Source: Guillardia theta CCMP2712 (lineage: Eukaryota > Cryptophyceae > Pyrenomonadales > Geminigeraceae). Taken from it: a DNA stretch of 64,000 nt. Under the pieces are notes generated by a model. That model saw nothing but the letters and a program-made list of their open reading frames with translations. It did not search any database and had not been told where the DNA came from. Of the stretch, positions 33,386-44,300 are shown in pieces. Within the stretch, counting starts at the first letter, position 1. Each line of letters opens with the position of its first letter. The position numbers were made by a program, and so were the translations under genes. The stretch is taken from the NCBI RefSeq assembly GCF_000315625.1, contig NW_005434622.1:343242-407241 (forward strand), given 5' to 3'.

Positions 33386-33593
33386 GCTCAAGCAGATATC
33401 AACCCACTGGACCATCAGTTTTGTCTTGCTCTGTTCTTGCAGTCTTGGTCTTGTTCCACCTGTTTGTTCGATTAATTTTGTCACTCTTCTATCTTAGCGC
33501 GTTGAGGCAGAGGAGCCTCCAATCTTGCATGCGACTTTTACGCTCAAGGATCTGTAATGTAATAAATCTTCTCTTGTAATCAACAATGGCCTC

Positions 33594-33645
33594 TCCCCCC
33601 CCCCCTCCCTCCTCCTCCTCCTCCTCCTCCTCTTCCTCTCCTCTT
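33594..33645. repeat. C-run plus (CTC)n repeat between convergent genes
   Basis: A C-run followed by CTC repeats in the 300-bp gap between NHP2 (+) and the FANCJ-like gene (-). Nothing else is visible at 33386-33683. Confidence 0.85.
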
Positions 33646-33683
33646 CTCTCCCTTCCCTCGCGCCCATACTCTACATCTTTCTT

Positions 33684-36600
33684 CTAGAATCTCCCGTCAG
33701 TCCTTGGCTTCTTCTTGCTCTTCATGGCAGCTCCCTTGGGTCTTGAAGGACGGAAGTCATCGTCATCGTCGAAGGCTTCGGCGCTGTCCATGAACCTCTG
33801 CACACTCCTGGTTTGCTCACTCCTGCTCTTGCTCACCTCCTGCTGGGAAGCTGCTTGACCCACATCGCAGTCGATAATCATGACGTTCTCCTTCTCCTCC
33901 GCCCTCTCACTTCCCCTTGCCTTGCCGACCATCGATGCACCATAGCAGCTCTGCTGGAAGGCCGAGCCTTTCTTCTCCTTGCACGACTTCGACGTGAAGT
34001 AGGACAGCAGCATGGAGCTCTTGGATTGTTCCACCTCATGCGACGCCTTAATCCTGTCAGGTCCTGTCACCGTTCCCTCCCCCTCCTCCTGCTTGCTCTA
34101 CCTTGTCTTTCCTCCCCTCTCCCCTTGGTACAGCCTCTCTGCTGGTATCAAGACCTTGCCTATCCTGTCCACGTTCTCCCTCGTAGCCGCCAAGACTTGC
34201 GCCCCCATCTCAGCGCTGCAGTGTTTGCCTGCCTCGAATGTCAGGAGAGACGACAAGGAATGCATGGTGAAGCTGCTCACAGAAGACTTTGGAGAGCACA
34301 AGTCCGTCTTGAGGGAACCAGGTGCCTTCAGGGCCTTCCGAGGGTCTTGCAGCATGTAGACTGCCCTTGACGAAGTTGCAGGATCCTGAAACGCTGAGGG
34401 ATCAGGGAGGAGGGGGCAAGGAAACAAGTCTAGACTTCACGTTCTACGTCGATGCAGTAGAAGGAGCCGCCCTTGTCATCGGCAGCTCGCGTCAGCTCCC
34501 TGACGCTGTGATGCTGGACTGTCTCTTTGACTTCCTCGAGACAGAAGTCAACGTCGACTTCTTGGCCGCAACATGACAGGAAACTCGCAGTCTCCTTCTC
34601 TATGTCAGCACAGCCTCCGCAGGCCTCTGGAGGCTCCTTGCAACAAGGATCGTCCTGCCCTCCTAGCACACACAGAGCATCTCCTGCTGAAGTACCTCCA
34701 GGCTCTGCAGAGTTCGCTCCCAATGCGGGTGGGGGTTCAGATGACTCTGGGTTCAGGGCATCGAGCAAGGACGCGGCAGCAAACTCGAATGTCATGCACT
34801 TGTTGCTCGTCTTGGTGCCGCTGGCCTTGCAGCTCGGCTCCGACTTCTCCAGCCTCTCCTTCAGCTGCTCCACATCGGCAGGCGCAAGTTGAGAGAAGAA
34901 GCCTCCCAGCCTTCCCGCGCAGTCCTCAAACGTCTTGTAGCTGCAGCAAGGGTCACACGTTTTCCTCCACCAGCCTCCACTCACTCCACTAGGCACTCCC
35001 GAACCCACTTGGACAGGTTTGACTTGATGCTGGACTTCTGCTGGTACCTTGTGTGCTGTGAGATCTCGCCCAACAGCAACGAATCCCCGTCACCTTTCAT
35101 CGAGGAAGATGATCGAACCGTAGTCGTTCACATGCCGGATGCAACGCCCGACTGCCTGCCGGGGTTCACGAGGTTCAGCTGGGACGCTGCAGCGGCGGAG
35201 TCGGAGGAAGAGAACCTGGTTGATAGCTCTGAACGCTTGTAGGGAGTACCACTCGTCTCCGTTCAGCAAGCCATCGCCAACTTTGTTGTCGTTATACGTC
35301 TTCTTCACCTTCACCTGGTACCGCAGACTGTTAGCATGACAGGCAGCAGGCCAGCTCGTCACTTTCCTTGTTGTCCATCGCGTTCGGGTAAGGAATGCCG
35401 ACGATAATGACGCCACGAGCGTTGTCATCCGCAAGGTCAATACCCTCAGACACCTTCCCTCTGCAGACAGCTAGGAAGACTGCCCCGGTCTTGGCCTTGC
35501 CGGGTGTTGGAACTTTCTGCCCGGCCTTCTTGAAGAAGCTCTTAGACGCTGCCTTCTTGGTGGCTTTCGGAGCTGCCTCTCCTTTGCTCCTTGCAATTGC
35601 ATCATAGTAGCTCTCCATGGCTCGATCGAAGTCTTCGCCAGTGCGAGGCTCTACTATGATATCTTTGACCTGCACGCAACATCAGCCTCCCAGCACAAGG
35701 TCCCAGGTACCATCAAACTTCGTCAATCTTTTCATATTGACCAGTCGCCATCCAGCGGCTCTTGACCTTCTCCAACAACCCGTAGGAGGGGAAGAAACAG
35801 AGAACCTGCAGCCGTCATGTGTCAACATCCCGACCCATCGCCCCTGCTGCTGACTCACCCCGAAAGGAATGATCTTACACAGCTCAAGGACTGCAGCCCC
35901 AAGGTTGTCTTGGTAGATCACCGAGTCCTGATGTTTGTAGCTCCCGTTGAGCTTCAGGAGGGGGTTCCCGGGCACACTGCAGACACTGCCCACGAAGACC
36001 TTGGCGACCATGTCAGGGACGAGAAGTCGTTGTCATCAAGACTTGATACCTGTTTGCTGGTGTCTATAACGTGGGGAGCCTGGTACGTCATGTGAAAGGT
36101 CGTGCCCAGCTCCGTTGCAAACGACGTGATGGGGGAGAGCGTTCCACTCGTGAGGATGACAGCCCTGCTGGAGTGTCAGCTGGGACAGAGCTCGGCTCCG
36201 GTCCACCTGGTTTGAGAGGAGACGGCCTTGAAAGCCACAGCAGGGTTGAGGCACCAAAGGCTCATGCTCAGCTCTAACTTGGCTTGGCCCGGCCTTCTCC
36301 CCCCTCGCTCCTCCCTCGTAGTTCGTTGCTCGATAGCAAGTCTGTAGTCAAACGGGTTCTGGAACAACAGCTGGGCCTGCAGGCGGAGAGTCGTGTGATT
36401 GGTGCAAAAGCTTCCACCCCCTCCAACCTTGGAGAAAATGTCCTGAACGAGCTTGAGAGACTTGGCTGGGGGCAAGGGACTTGATTCTTCTTCTCTCTGA
36501 TTCTCCACCTCGTCCAGTTTCTTGATCGCTTTCTGTAGATGACGGATCGTTATGTGGGGAGGCGTGAAGAGGGCACAGTTCACCTGAAGAAAAGAGTTCA

Positions 36601-38175
36601 AAGGTTTCAAAGTCTCTTCGTTGATTCCCGCGTTCCGAAAAACATCTGTAGCAATAAACCCTGATGTACCATGCAGATGAGATCGAGGGAGAGGAACCAA
36701 ACTCGAATACCGCTTTGGATCTTGTAAGAGTAGAGATGGTTCTGTTGAATCAGATTCTGACTTTGCTCCTTCATGTAGCTTGCTAGGTTTCGGACAACTG
36801 CATCCAGCAACATGTAGTTCTGCTTGCGAGGTCAATGGTGCGGCATAACACCCAGGACTTCACATGTGCATCTTCGGCAAACTGCATCTCCTCCCACTGT
36901 CTATTCGTTTCAACAAGATCTTCATGCTTCAGCTGCTCGCCGTCAAAATATTCTCAACAGCAGCAACCAAACGCACTGACCTCAAGGCTTGCTGCCTCCC
37001 TACACACGTCTTCGATGTTGTGAGCCTGGCATGGAAGAGAGTCAACTTGAGCTCATGATCGCGGACATGCAGGCAAGCATCCTCCCCTACCTCGTCGATG
37101 ATCACTGTGTTCCCCTCCAACTCGACCCCCATGGCGTCGCGTATCGCTGGCTCCACCTTCTCAGGCTCCATCAGGCGAGCTCGCTCAGCAGCCTCCCATC
37201 GTCACCAGGTAGTTGTACGGGCAGAAGATTACGTTGGCTCGTTTCGCAAGAGATCTCGCGGCGAAGTATGGGCATCCGTGAACCTTCTTGCCAAGAGAGA
37301 CCAAGTCTGAGGCGGAGCAAGTCACACAACCGGCAGGAGACAACAGGAGGTCGATCTCTGCCTTCGATGTCGTGGAGTCTCAACTTCCCATGGGGCTGCA
37401 GGTCCTTGTGGTTCTCCAGCCTCTGGACGCCATGGTAGAACGAGCAGCTGTTCTCTTTCAACTTCGCCTTGCCTGCGGCTCAGTCAGCTCGTTACATCCC
37501 ATGATCCCTTCCAACATTCTTCTCCCTTGGGTTTCTCCGACGCCATCACTCGAGGGTTGATGCAGTAGTGCTCACGGGATCCCAACACGCATATCCTTGG
37601 TGAATACTTCGTCTTCCTCAGCTCGCGTACCTGCACAGCACATTAGCAAGGCACCATGTCAATCTCTGCAACTCAACCAGCTGTGCTATCTGCGAGTGAG
37701 TTCTGCTGGCAAAGTAGATCTTCGGGGAGCGACGAGATTTTCTACGAGCCTTTCTGTCCTTGTCTTCCTGCCTTACATCATTGACATCGCCTTCGTTACC
37801 GCCAGCAGCTCCACCAACATCCTCATCCTCATCCTCATCCTCATCCTCATCCTCATCCATGTCGTCGTCGTCATCATGCATAGGATCCATGCCATGGAGG
37901 CCATTGAGATCATTGTCGCCTTCGGGTCTGAGCTGTCCCTGCTGCTGCTGCTCCCTCTCTGCAGCTTGCAGCCATGCTGAGACTGCGCACAGGAGGCTAA
38001 GGCTCTTCCCAGATCCTGTTGGCAATTCAAGCAGCACGTTCTTCTCGTTCCTCAGTGCGAAAATGGTCTTATCCATCATCGCCAGCTGTGAAGAGTATGG
38101 AGTGTGAGGAAAGTTCACCTCGCACCCTCGGATGTGCAAGGCCCTTGATACCTCCTGACTCGCCATGGTGGTCAT
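33684..38175 (-). CDS. BRIP1: FANCJ/BRIP1-type Fe-S DNA helicase (XPD family)
   Basis: ATG at 38175. Domain order: [15 protein letters not shown] (Q-motif-like), Walker [18 protein letters not shown], an acidic Asp-Glu insert encoded by (CTCATC)n at 37.8 kb, then [16 protein letters not shown] (motif Ia). The Fe-S region has Cys in [20 protein letters not shown] and NVIFCPYNY. The DEAH box is VIIDE-AHNIED, with an intron exactly between DE and AH. Later come [28 protein letters not shown] (motif V region), [12 protein letters not shown] and [13 protein letters not shown] (motif VI), then LSKWVREC. All are close to FANCJ rather than XPD, RTEL1 or DDX11. The Cys-rich C-terminal extension is unlike vertebrate FANCJ. 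The tail has [11 protein letters not shown], a degenerate PIP-box-like motif, and ends GRF at 33684. A 5'-3' helicase for interstrand crosslink and G-quadruplex repair. Many introns of about 40-60 nt. Confidence 0.92.
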
Positions 38176-38399
38176 GAACTGAGCAGGCTCAAGGATCTAC
38201 ACTGATATGTCACACATGATGAATCTTGATCGCTCCTCTCATTCTGATCGCTCCTCTCATCTCGATCGTTCTTCGTCTTCTTTCATGTGGCCCATGTTCG
38301 CCTTCCATCGCTCATCCTCATGGTTTGAGGTCAGAAGGGCGAATGCGCGGCTTTGCGTCTTGAGTACGTTCGACTCAGGGTTCAGGCTTGAAAATCCTA

Positions 38400-39150
38400 T
38401 CATATGACTCGGCCGGGCCCCGCCGGGGCCCGGCGGGGCCGGGACTCGCCGGGACTCCTGTGCCGTGCCCGGGGCCGCGGCCCCGCCCGGCATGACTCGG
38501 AATGATCGGATGATCATCCCGGCCCGCCGGGGCGAGTCCGATCGCAGCATGGCATCACACGACTCAGCCTGAGTCGACTCGCCCGGGCCGGGGCCCGGCC
38601 CCGCCCGTCACACGGTACTACCGTTCGGTAGCCCGGCCGCCCCCGGCGGCCGCGAGCCTCGGACCTCACTGACAGCCGTGACGGTGCAATCATGTGAATC
38701 CGATCCGAGCAGTGTTACCGGGCGTACGGTACTGAGTACTACGGGCCCTGCAGGCTGCCAGCGGAGGCTGAGTGACCAACCGTGACTGGCAAACCGGGCG
38801 GCACTGTCGGGGGGCCGTCTCAGGTCCGGGGCGGGCGAACTTCCGAAGCCTCCGTCAAGTTTCGAGCGAAGGACAACGAAGTTGGGGCCACCGTGACTGA
38901 AGCCTCCGTAAAGCAACTTGCGGCAAGTTGAACGGACTCGCCCTTCCGAAAGGTTCCGACGAACGCGGCGTGACGGTGGCAGGATTGATACCTGAAGCCT
39001 CGCAGGCTCCCGGCGGGCACCGGGCTCAGCGGCTCGAAGTGCCGGGCACCGGCGCCGGGCGCGGCCGGCGGCGGCAGCCTCGGCCGGGCCGTCCGAGGCT
39101 CCGAGCGGTCCGTGTCCGATTCCCATCACGGGCCCGCCCCGCGAGATTGT
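38400..39150. repeat. GC-rich palindromic island 5, upstream of the FANCJ-like gene
   Basis: About 750 bp. It holds a 25-bp near-perfect palindrome at 38416-38440 (12-bp arms, 1-nt centre). It repeats ACCGTGACTGGCA (shared with 21.2 kb), CCACCGTGACTGAAG (shared with 7.5 kb), GAAGCCTCCGT twice, and TCCGAGGCTCCGAG (shared with 55.4 kb). Long ORFs here run on both strands and are not credible genes. 38176-38400 is ordinary, with a short direct repeat GATCGCTCCTCTCAT. Confidence 0.75.
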
Positions 39151-39661
39151 GATTCATATGGGCTGAGGGCAGCAACTCTCTATTATCAGAGGGTTCTAGT
39201 AGTTGAACATGTGGTTTTGAAATTCAACTTTACATGGCGGGGAAGGCGAAGCTGGTGCCGTTGCCAAGGTAGGATGGTGAGAGGAAGGGAGGGAGGAGAA
39301 GGCGAACATGGAAGAGGAAGGAGAGGGAGGAGAAGGAGAACATGGAAGAGGAGGGAGGGGGAGGCAGAGGCAGAGGTAGAGGAAGAGGAAGAGGAAAACA
39401 GGAACAGAAAGAGGCAGAGAGGGGAGAAAGGGAAATCTGAGAGAGCGAGGTAGGCAACAAGGGAGGGATATTCACAGGAGGAACACGATCGAGGAAGGGT
39501 GAGATAGAAGGGGAGGAGGAAGAAGAAGATGTCAATGGTCTGAAATGAGACGAGAGGAGCGATACAGACCGTGCAGATGAGATGAAACGCACCAAGCTTT
39601 GTTAGCATGTTATCAGGACTAAACAATGGGAGGGAACATGTGAGGTTGGGAGCAGAGAACG
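39151..39661. other. Purine-rich intergenic stretch upstream of CEP19
   Basis: GGAAGAGGA-type polypurine sequence from about 39.27 to 39.53 kb, then AT-balanced DNA up to the CEP19 start. No gene is seen. It is likely 5' UTR or promoter of CEP19. Confidence 0.5.
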
Positions 39662-41184
39662 ATGATTTTGAACAAGAACTTGGGTAAGAAGAAGCTAAGA
39701 CTCTTTCAGGAGACTGCCGGAGCATCAAGGTCAAGATGCGAAGGAGGAAACGAACTTGAACGCAGAAGGTTGGCGAATTACATCGAATTCCTGCTCTTTG
39801 ACGGTTCAATGTGCAGAAGCCAAGAAGAGTCAGGGCAAGACGAGAGACTTGATCCAGCCAAGACGAGTAGCCATCAAGTTTGCTACCAAGACCATGGTCT
39901 TTGAGTACGTCGATGGGAACACGGTCAGCATGTACACGTAGTTACTTTCTTTCTGATGCCTCCGTCAGGGCAAGCTCAGGCATCGCAGCTTTCGTATCGA
40001 CATGGAGAGGTTTGAGAGCTGCGAGCAGTGCGAGAGGAAATTCTGGAGCAAGTTGAGCCGAACCATCGTTCCGAACTCCGTCAACCGCGATCAGATCAAG
40101 AGCTTGATCGCCAAGTTGTACCTGCAGGAGAAATCTTTGAACCCAGGTAAGTGGCGGAGGAGACAGAGACTTGCGTTGAGCTCTGCTGCAGATGCAGATG
40201 AGCTGGAGGATGCGACGAAACACTTCATGAACGCTGAGGTGACATCCCCGCTCAAGTCCTCGACGTTGCCTTCCCTTCATGGTCAGAGCTCGGCCTCGAG
40301 CGACAGAAAGAGCGAGATCGGCCGGCAAGAAAAAGAAGTCAAGGAGGAGAAGAGAGAGGAAAGGAAGAGGGAGGAAGAGGAGGCACAGGAAGAGGCCGCA
40401 GCAAACACCACGAGCAGTCAAGTTGACGCTACAAAGATTCTCCATGATGCAAAACCAGCGCATGCTGCCGACAAACCCGTATGACGTCAGCACTCGTAAA
40501 ACCCTTCTGATTGAATTTAACGGCAGGAGAGAGCCGAGGACAAAGCGACCACGAGCAAGGAGGTGTCGCTGGATAACAGGTGAGAGATGAGAAGTTGCGA
40601 GGGAGAGTGACGAGACTCTCGCCAGCATTATAGAGGATGAAGACATTCCTGATTATGCCGACGACTTTGAGGACGAGGAAGCAGATTCAGAATATGTGAG
40701 AAGATCGATGGAAACAGTCAAGTCAAGTCATGCTTGTTTTCAGAAGCCGGGTGGTAGGACAGGGAAAGAGAAGGACGGGGAGGAGGATACAGAAAAGCTG
40801 GACAAGGTGAAGAAGAGGGATCTTGACCTGCAAAGAGTCGACGAGGTCTTGTTTTGCCTTGTAAGTGTTTCTCTATCTCACGAACAACCAGAACGAATTG
40901 TTGGAATACAAGCAACTCATGAACATCGAGTTTGAGAAGAACGCAATCAAACCAGGCGATCCAAATTGGAAGTATGACGTACAGGTGCGCCTCCTGAAAC
41001 CTCCTCTTTCCTCTTCCACCCCCTTTCACCTGCTCAACCCACAATCTCTCGCTCCCTCGCTCCCTCACTCGCTCCTTCCCCTTCACTGTTGATCTCAGTT
41101 CATCAGGTCGAGTTTTCTGACCCGGAGGAGAATGCCAGCTGGGACGAGGAGGATGACTCGCCGGACGAGACAACCTTTGATTGA
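39662..41184 (+). CDS. CEP19: CEP19-like centrosomal/basal-body protein with a charged insert
   Basis: Start 39662 (MILNKNL), a 22-nt first exon, intron 39684-39816, then RVAIKFATKTMVFEY and VDGNT spliced to GKLRHRSFRIDME. This is the CEP19 N-terminal signature: a hydrophobic strand followed by a GK-R-R strand. Then SCEQCERKFWSKL and NRDQIKSLIAKLY. A Lys/Glu/Arg-rich insert (about 40.15-40.80 kb) separates it from the conserved C-terminal part: LDLQRVDEVLFCL, NELLEYKQLMNIEFEKN, GDPNWKYDVQ, VEFSDPEENASWDEE. The C-terminal GDPNxxYDxxVEFP-like end with an acidic tail is characteristic of CEP19. In animals CEP19 sits at the mother centriole and recruits RABL2 to start ciliogenesis. Stop at 41182-41184, 117 bp from the stop of the convergent centriolin-like gene. 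Confidence 0.8.
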
Positions 41185-41301
41185 ATTCAAACATCAACGA
41201 CTTGTTCCCTCCTTCTTCGCCCCTTCCCCTCCCTCTCTCCTCTCTCTCTCCTCCTTCGCTCCCCCTCCTCGCTTGTCCTTCTTCCTCGTCCTCGTCCTCC
41301 A

Positions 41302-44300
41302 TCACTTCCCCTGCAGGCGAATCGTCCTTGCGAGTCGAAGTGCCTCCAGCTGGAACAAGGGGGTCAGAGGGGATGGGAGGCAGCACACTACGAAGGCGGG
41401 GGAGAGGAGAGAGGAGGGGGGAGGAAGAGTTCAGAGGAGCAGGAGGGCATAGGCTGAGCATGTCAGTCACCTGCTGCTGCAGCCTCACGATCGTCCCATC
41501 TCCCAGCGTCTCCCGCTTGTCCTGCATGCGCGTCAGCTCAGCCCGAGGCTCCGCCATCGTCTCACGTCCTCCCGCAGCAGCGCGACCTGGACCCGGGCAG
41601 CGGCACGGGAGAGACCTTGATCATAGAGCGACTCCTGCGACAGGGTGAGAGGCTCCTCCCTCAGGACGCGTCCCCCACCTCCAGTTCTCCTCCTCCCCTC
41701 TCTCCCGCGCTAGCTCTCGACGAGTCCTTGAGCTCGTCGACAGCCTTGAGGTCTCTGCGCAGCGTGTCGACGAGGTGCTGCGAGGAGTCAGCTGGGCAAG
41801 CGCAGGTGGGCGTCTGCTCACCTTGCAGTACTGGAGCTCGTCCTGCAGCGAGTGGAGCCGTTCCTCCTTCTCCTCGAATTCGCTCTTCTTGAGCACCACG
41901 ACATCCAGCTCCTCCTCCTCCTCCTCCTCCATCGCCATGCGCCGCAGCTGCTCGATCGCCTTCCTCTCCCACCCCTCCTGGCCCTGCGAGCTCAGGCTTC
42001 TCTCCCTCGCGTGCAGCTGAGCCTGCGATGCTCCGATGGCCTCGTGGAGCCGCAGCAGCCGCCTCTCCTCCTCCTCCAGCCTCATCTCGAGCTCCGACTT
42101 GCGCTGCTCGAGCTTGCCAATCATCATCTGCAGTGTCCCGACCTCCTCCTGCCTCCCCTTCGCCTGCCGGTCAACCAGGGCGAGCTTGCGGGATAGCTCC
42201 AGCACCTGTGCGCTCCTGTCCTCTCGCTCCTTCTCTATCCTCTCAGCCTCCTCTCGCACCTCCTGCGCTGCTCTCTCCGCGGCGTTCTGCTGTTCCCTGA
42301 GGACTTGCACCCTGCTCTCTGCCTGCAGCAGCTCCTGCTCGGCCTCGAATCGCTTCTGCCGGACAACTAGAGCCTTCTCCTCCTCCTGCACCTTCAGCTC
42401 GTGCAGAGCCTTCAGCTCCTTCTTCATCTGCTTGCAAGTCAGAGTCGAGATAGCTCTCTCCTCCCTCCCTTCAGCGCTACCTGGTCCACCTGCTCCTCAT
42501 GGCGGTGGGTGCTGGCAGACGCCTCTTCTTCCGCCTTCTTCCTCAGCCTGCCCTTCCTCCCCTCGAGCTCGGAGATCTCTCGCTCTATCTGCAGAGACAG
42601 GCCCGTCACTCACAGGGAAACAACTTCTTCCTCCACCGTACCTGAGCTGCCCTCCTCCTCCTCTCCTCCTCCATCTCGTCTATCCTCTGCTGCGAGACAG
42701 ACAGCCTCTCCTGAAGGCTCCCGCAGGTCTCTCTCAACGACTCCAGCTCCCTCCTCTTCTCCTCCATCCCGGCTGACATCTCCCGCTGCTCCCGCTCCAG
42801 CCGCTGGAGCTCTCCTCGCTTCTGACGGACCTGTGACTGCAGGTCCGAGAGTACCTCCTCCAGCCTCCCCACCTCCTCCTGGAACTCTCGCCTCGACGCT
42901 CTCAGGCTCTGCAGCGAGTCGCTCAGCAGCCTGCACACGTCACTCTCTCCCTCTCCCTCCATGGGCTGGAAACTTTCAAACTTCAGGTCCAACAACTTCT
43001 GCGCGTCGAAACTTTCGTTGTCCCTCCCCGCCAAACCTCCCATGGGCACCCTAGAGAGCTCCAGCATTTCGCTCCTCATCCCCCTCAGCTGCTCCCTCAG
43101 CCGGTGCGCGTGCTCCCTCTCCACCCGGTTCTGCTCCTCCAGCTCGAAACTCCTCAGCCTCGTCTCCTCGAGCTCCTCCGAGGCCGAGTTGATCTTCCTC
43201 CTTGTCTCCTCCAGCTCCTTCTTCCTCCCCTCCAGCTGGATCTCGGCGCTGGCAAGCTCCTGGCAGGCTTCCCTCAGCCTCTCCTCCTCTTCCTCCGTCA
43301 TCCTCTTCCTCCTGTTCAGCTCATCCCTTGCACGCTCGACCTCGTCCTCTACCGCGCTCAGCATGTCTTGCGAGCGAACGACCTCGTCCCTGACTGACGT
43401 GAGCGAGGCAGCCAGGTCCTCCTTCTCTGCTCCGAGGCGCCGCAGTACCATCCTCTCCTCCAAAATCAGCTCCTTGATCGACTTGAGCTCCTTCCGCACC
43501 TCCTCCCTGGACGTGTTCATGTCGGTCTCCATCGCTGCCTTCCTCTCTCTCAAGGCCTTCAGCTCCTCCTCTACCTCTTGGGACCTTCTCTCCGAGTCTG
43601 CGATCCTTGCGGTCTCATCGCTCAGGGTAGACTCGAGCTCCTTCATCCTCTCCTTGTGAAACTCCTCCGCCTCCCGCTTGCACGCAGAGAGCCTCTGCAG
43701 GAACGAATGCAAGTCTGCTTGCCCAGCCTCCCTCTCCCTCTCCCACTGGCTCCTCTCCGAGGCCAGCGAGTCGTGGAGGAGCCGGCGATCATCCTCCACC
43801 ATGCTCCTCGTCCTCGTCAGCTCCTCCTGCAGCCTTTCTACTTGGCTTGCAGCTCCTTGCAAGGCTCCATCGACCTTGTCCACGATCTTCTCTGAGAGGG
43901 CAATCTCCATCCGCTGTCTCTCCGTCACCTCTCTCTGCTTCTTCACCTCGTGATCGAGCTCCGCTAGGCTCTGCCTTGCTCGCTGCTCGTCCAGCTGAAG
44001 CTCCTCCAGCTCGACCCTCGACTCGTCGACTTGCGATCGCACGTCGTGGAGGCTCCGGGACACGTCCAGGAGCGTCTCGTTCAGCATGATAACCTGCTGG
44101 CTCTTCTCCTCGCTGTCTCCCTGCAGACCCTCAACATCAGCGCGGACGACTCCGACATCGGTCACGATGCCCTCCAACTCTCTGCAGAGCACCTTCACTC
44201 GGTCAGAGTGCGAGAGGGTGGTTCGCTCCATCTGTTGCCTCAGTTCCAACATGACCAGCGACAGCTGCTCGAACTCCGCCGACTTCCTCCCGATCGACCT

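Noticed and set aside
40718-41557. Extension of the centriolin-like gene through CEP19
   Set aside because: A polypyrimidine GT-AG intron leads to a short last exon ending at 41302, so the long open frame across CEP19 is not needed.
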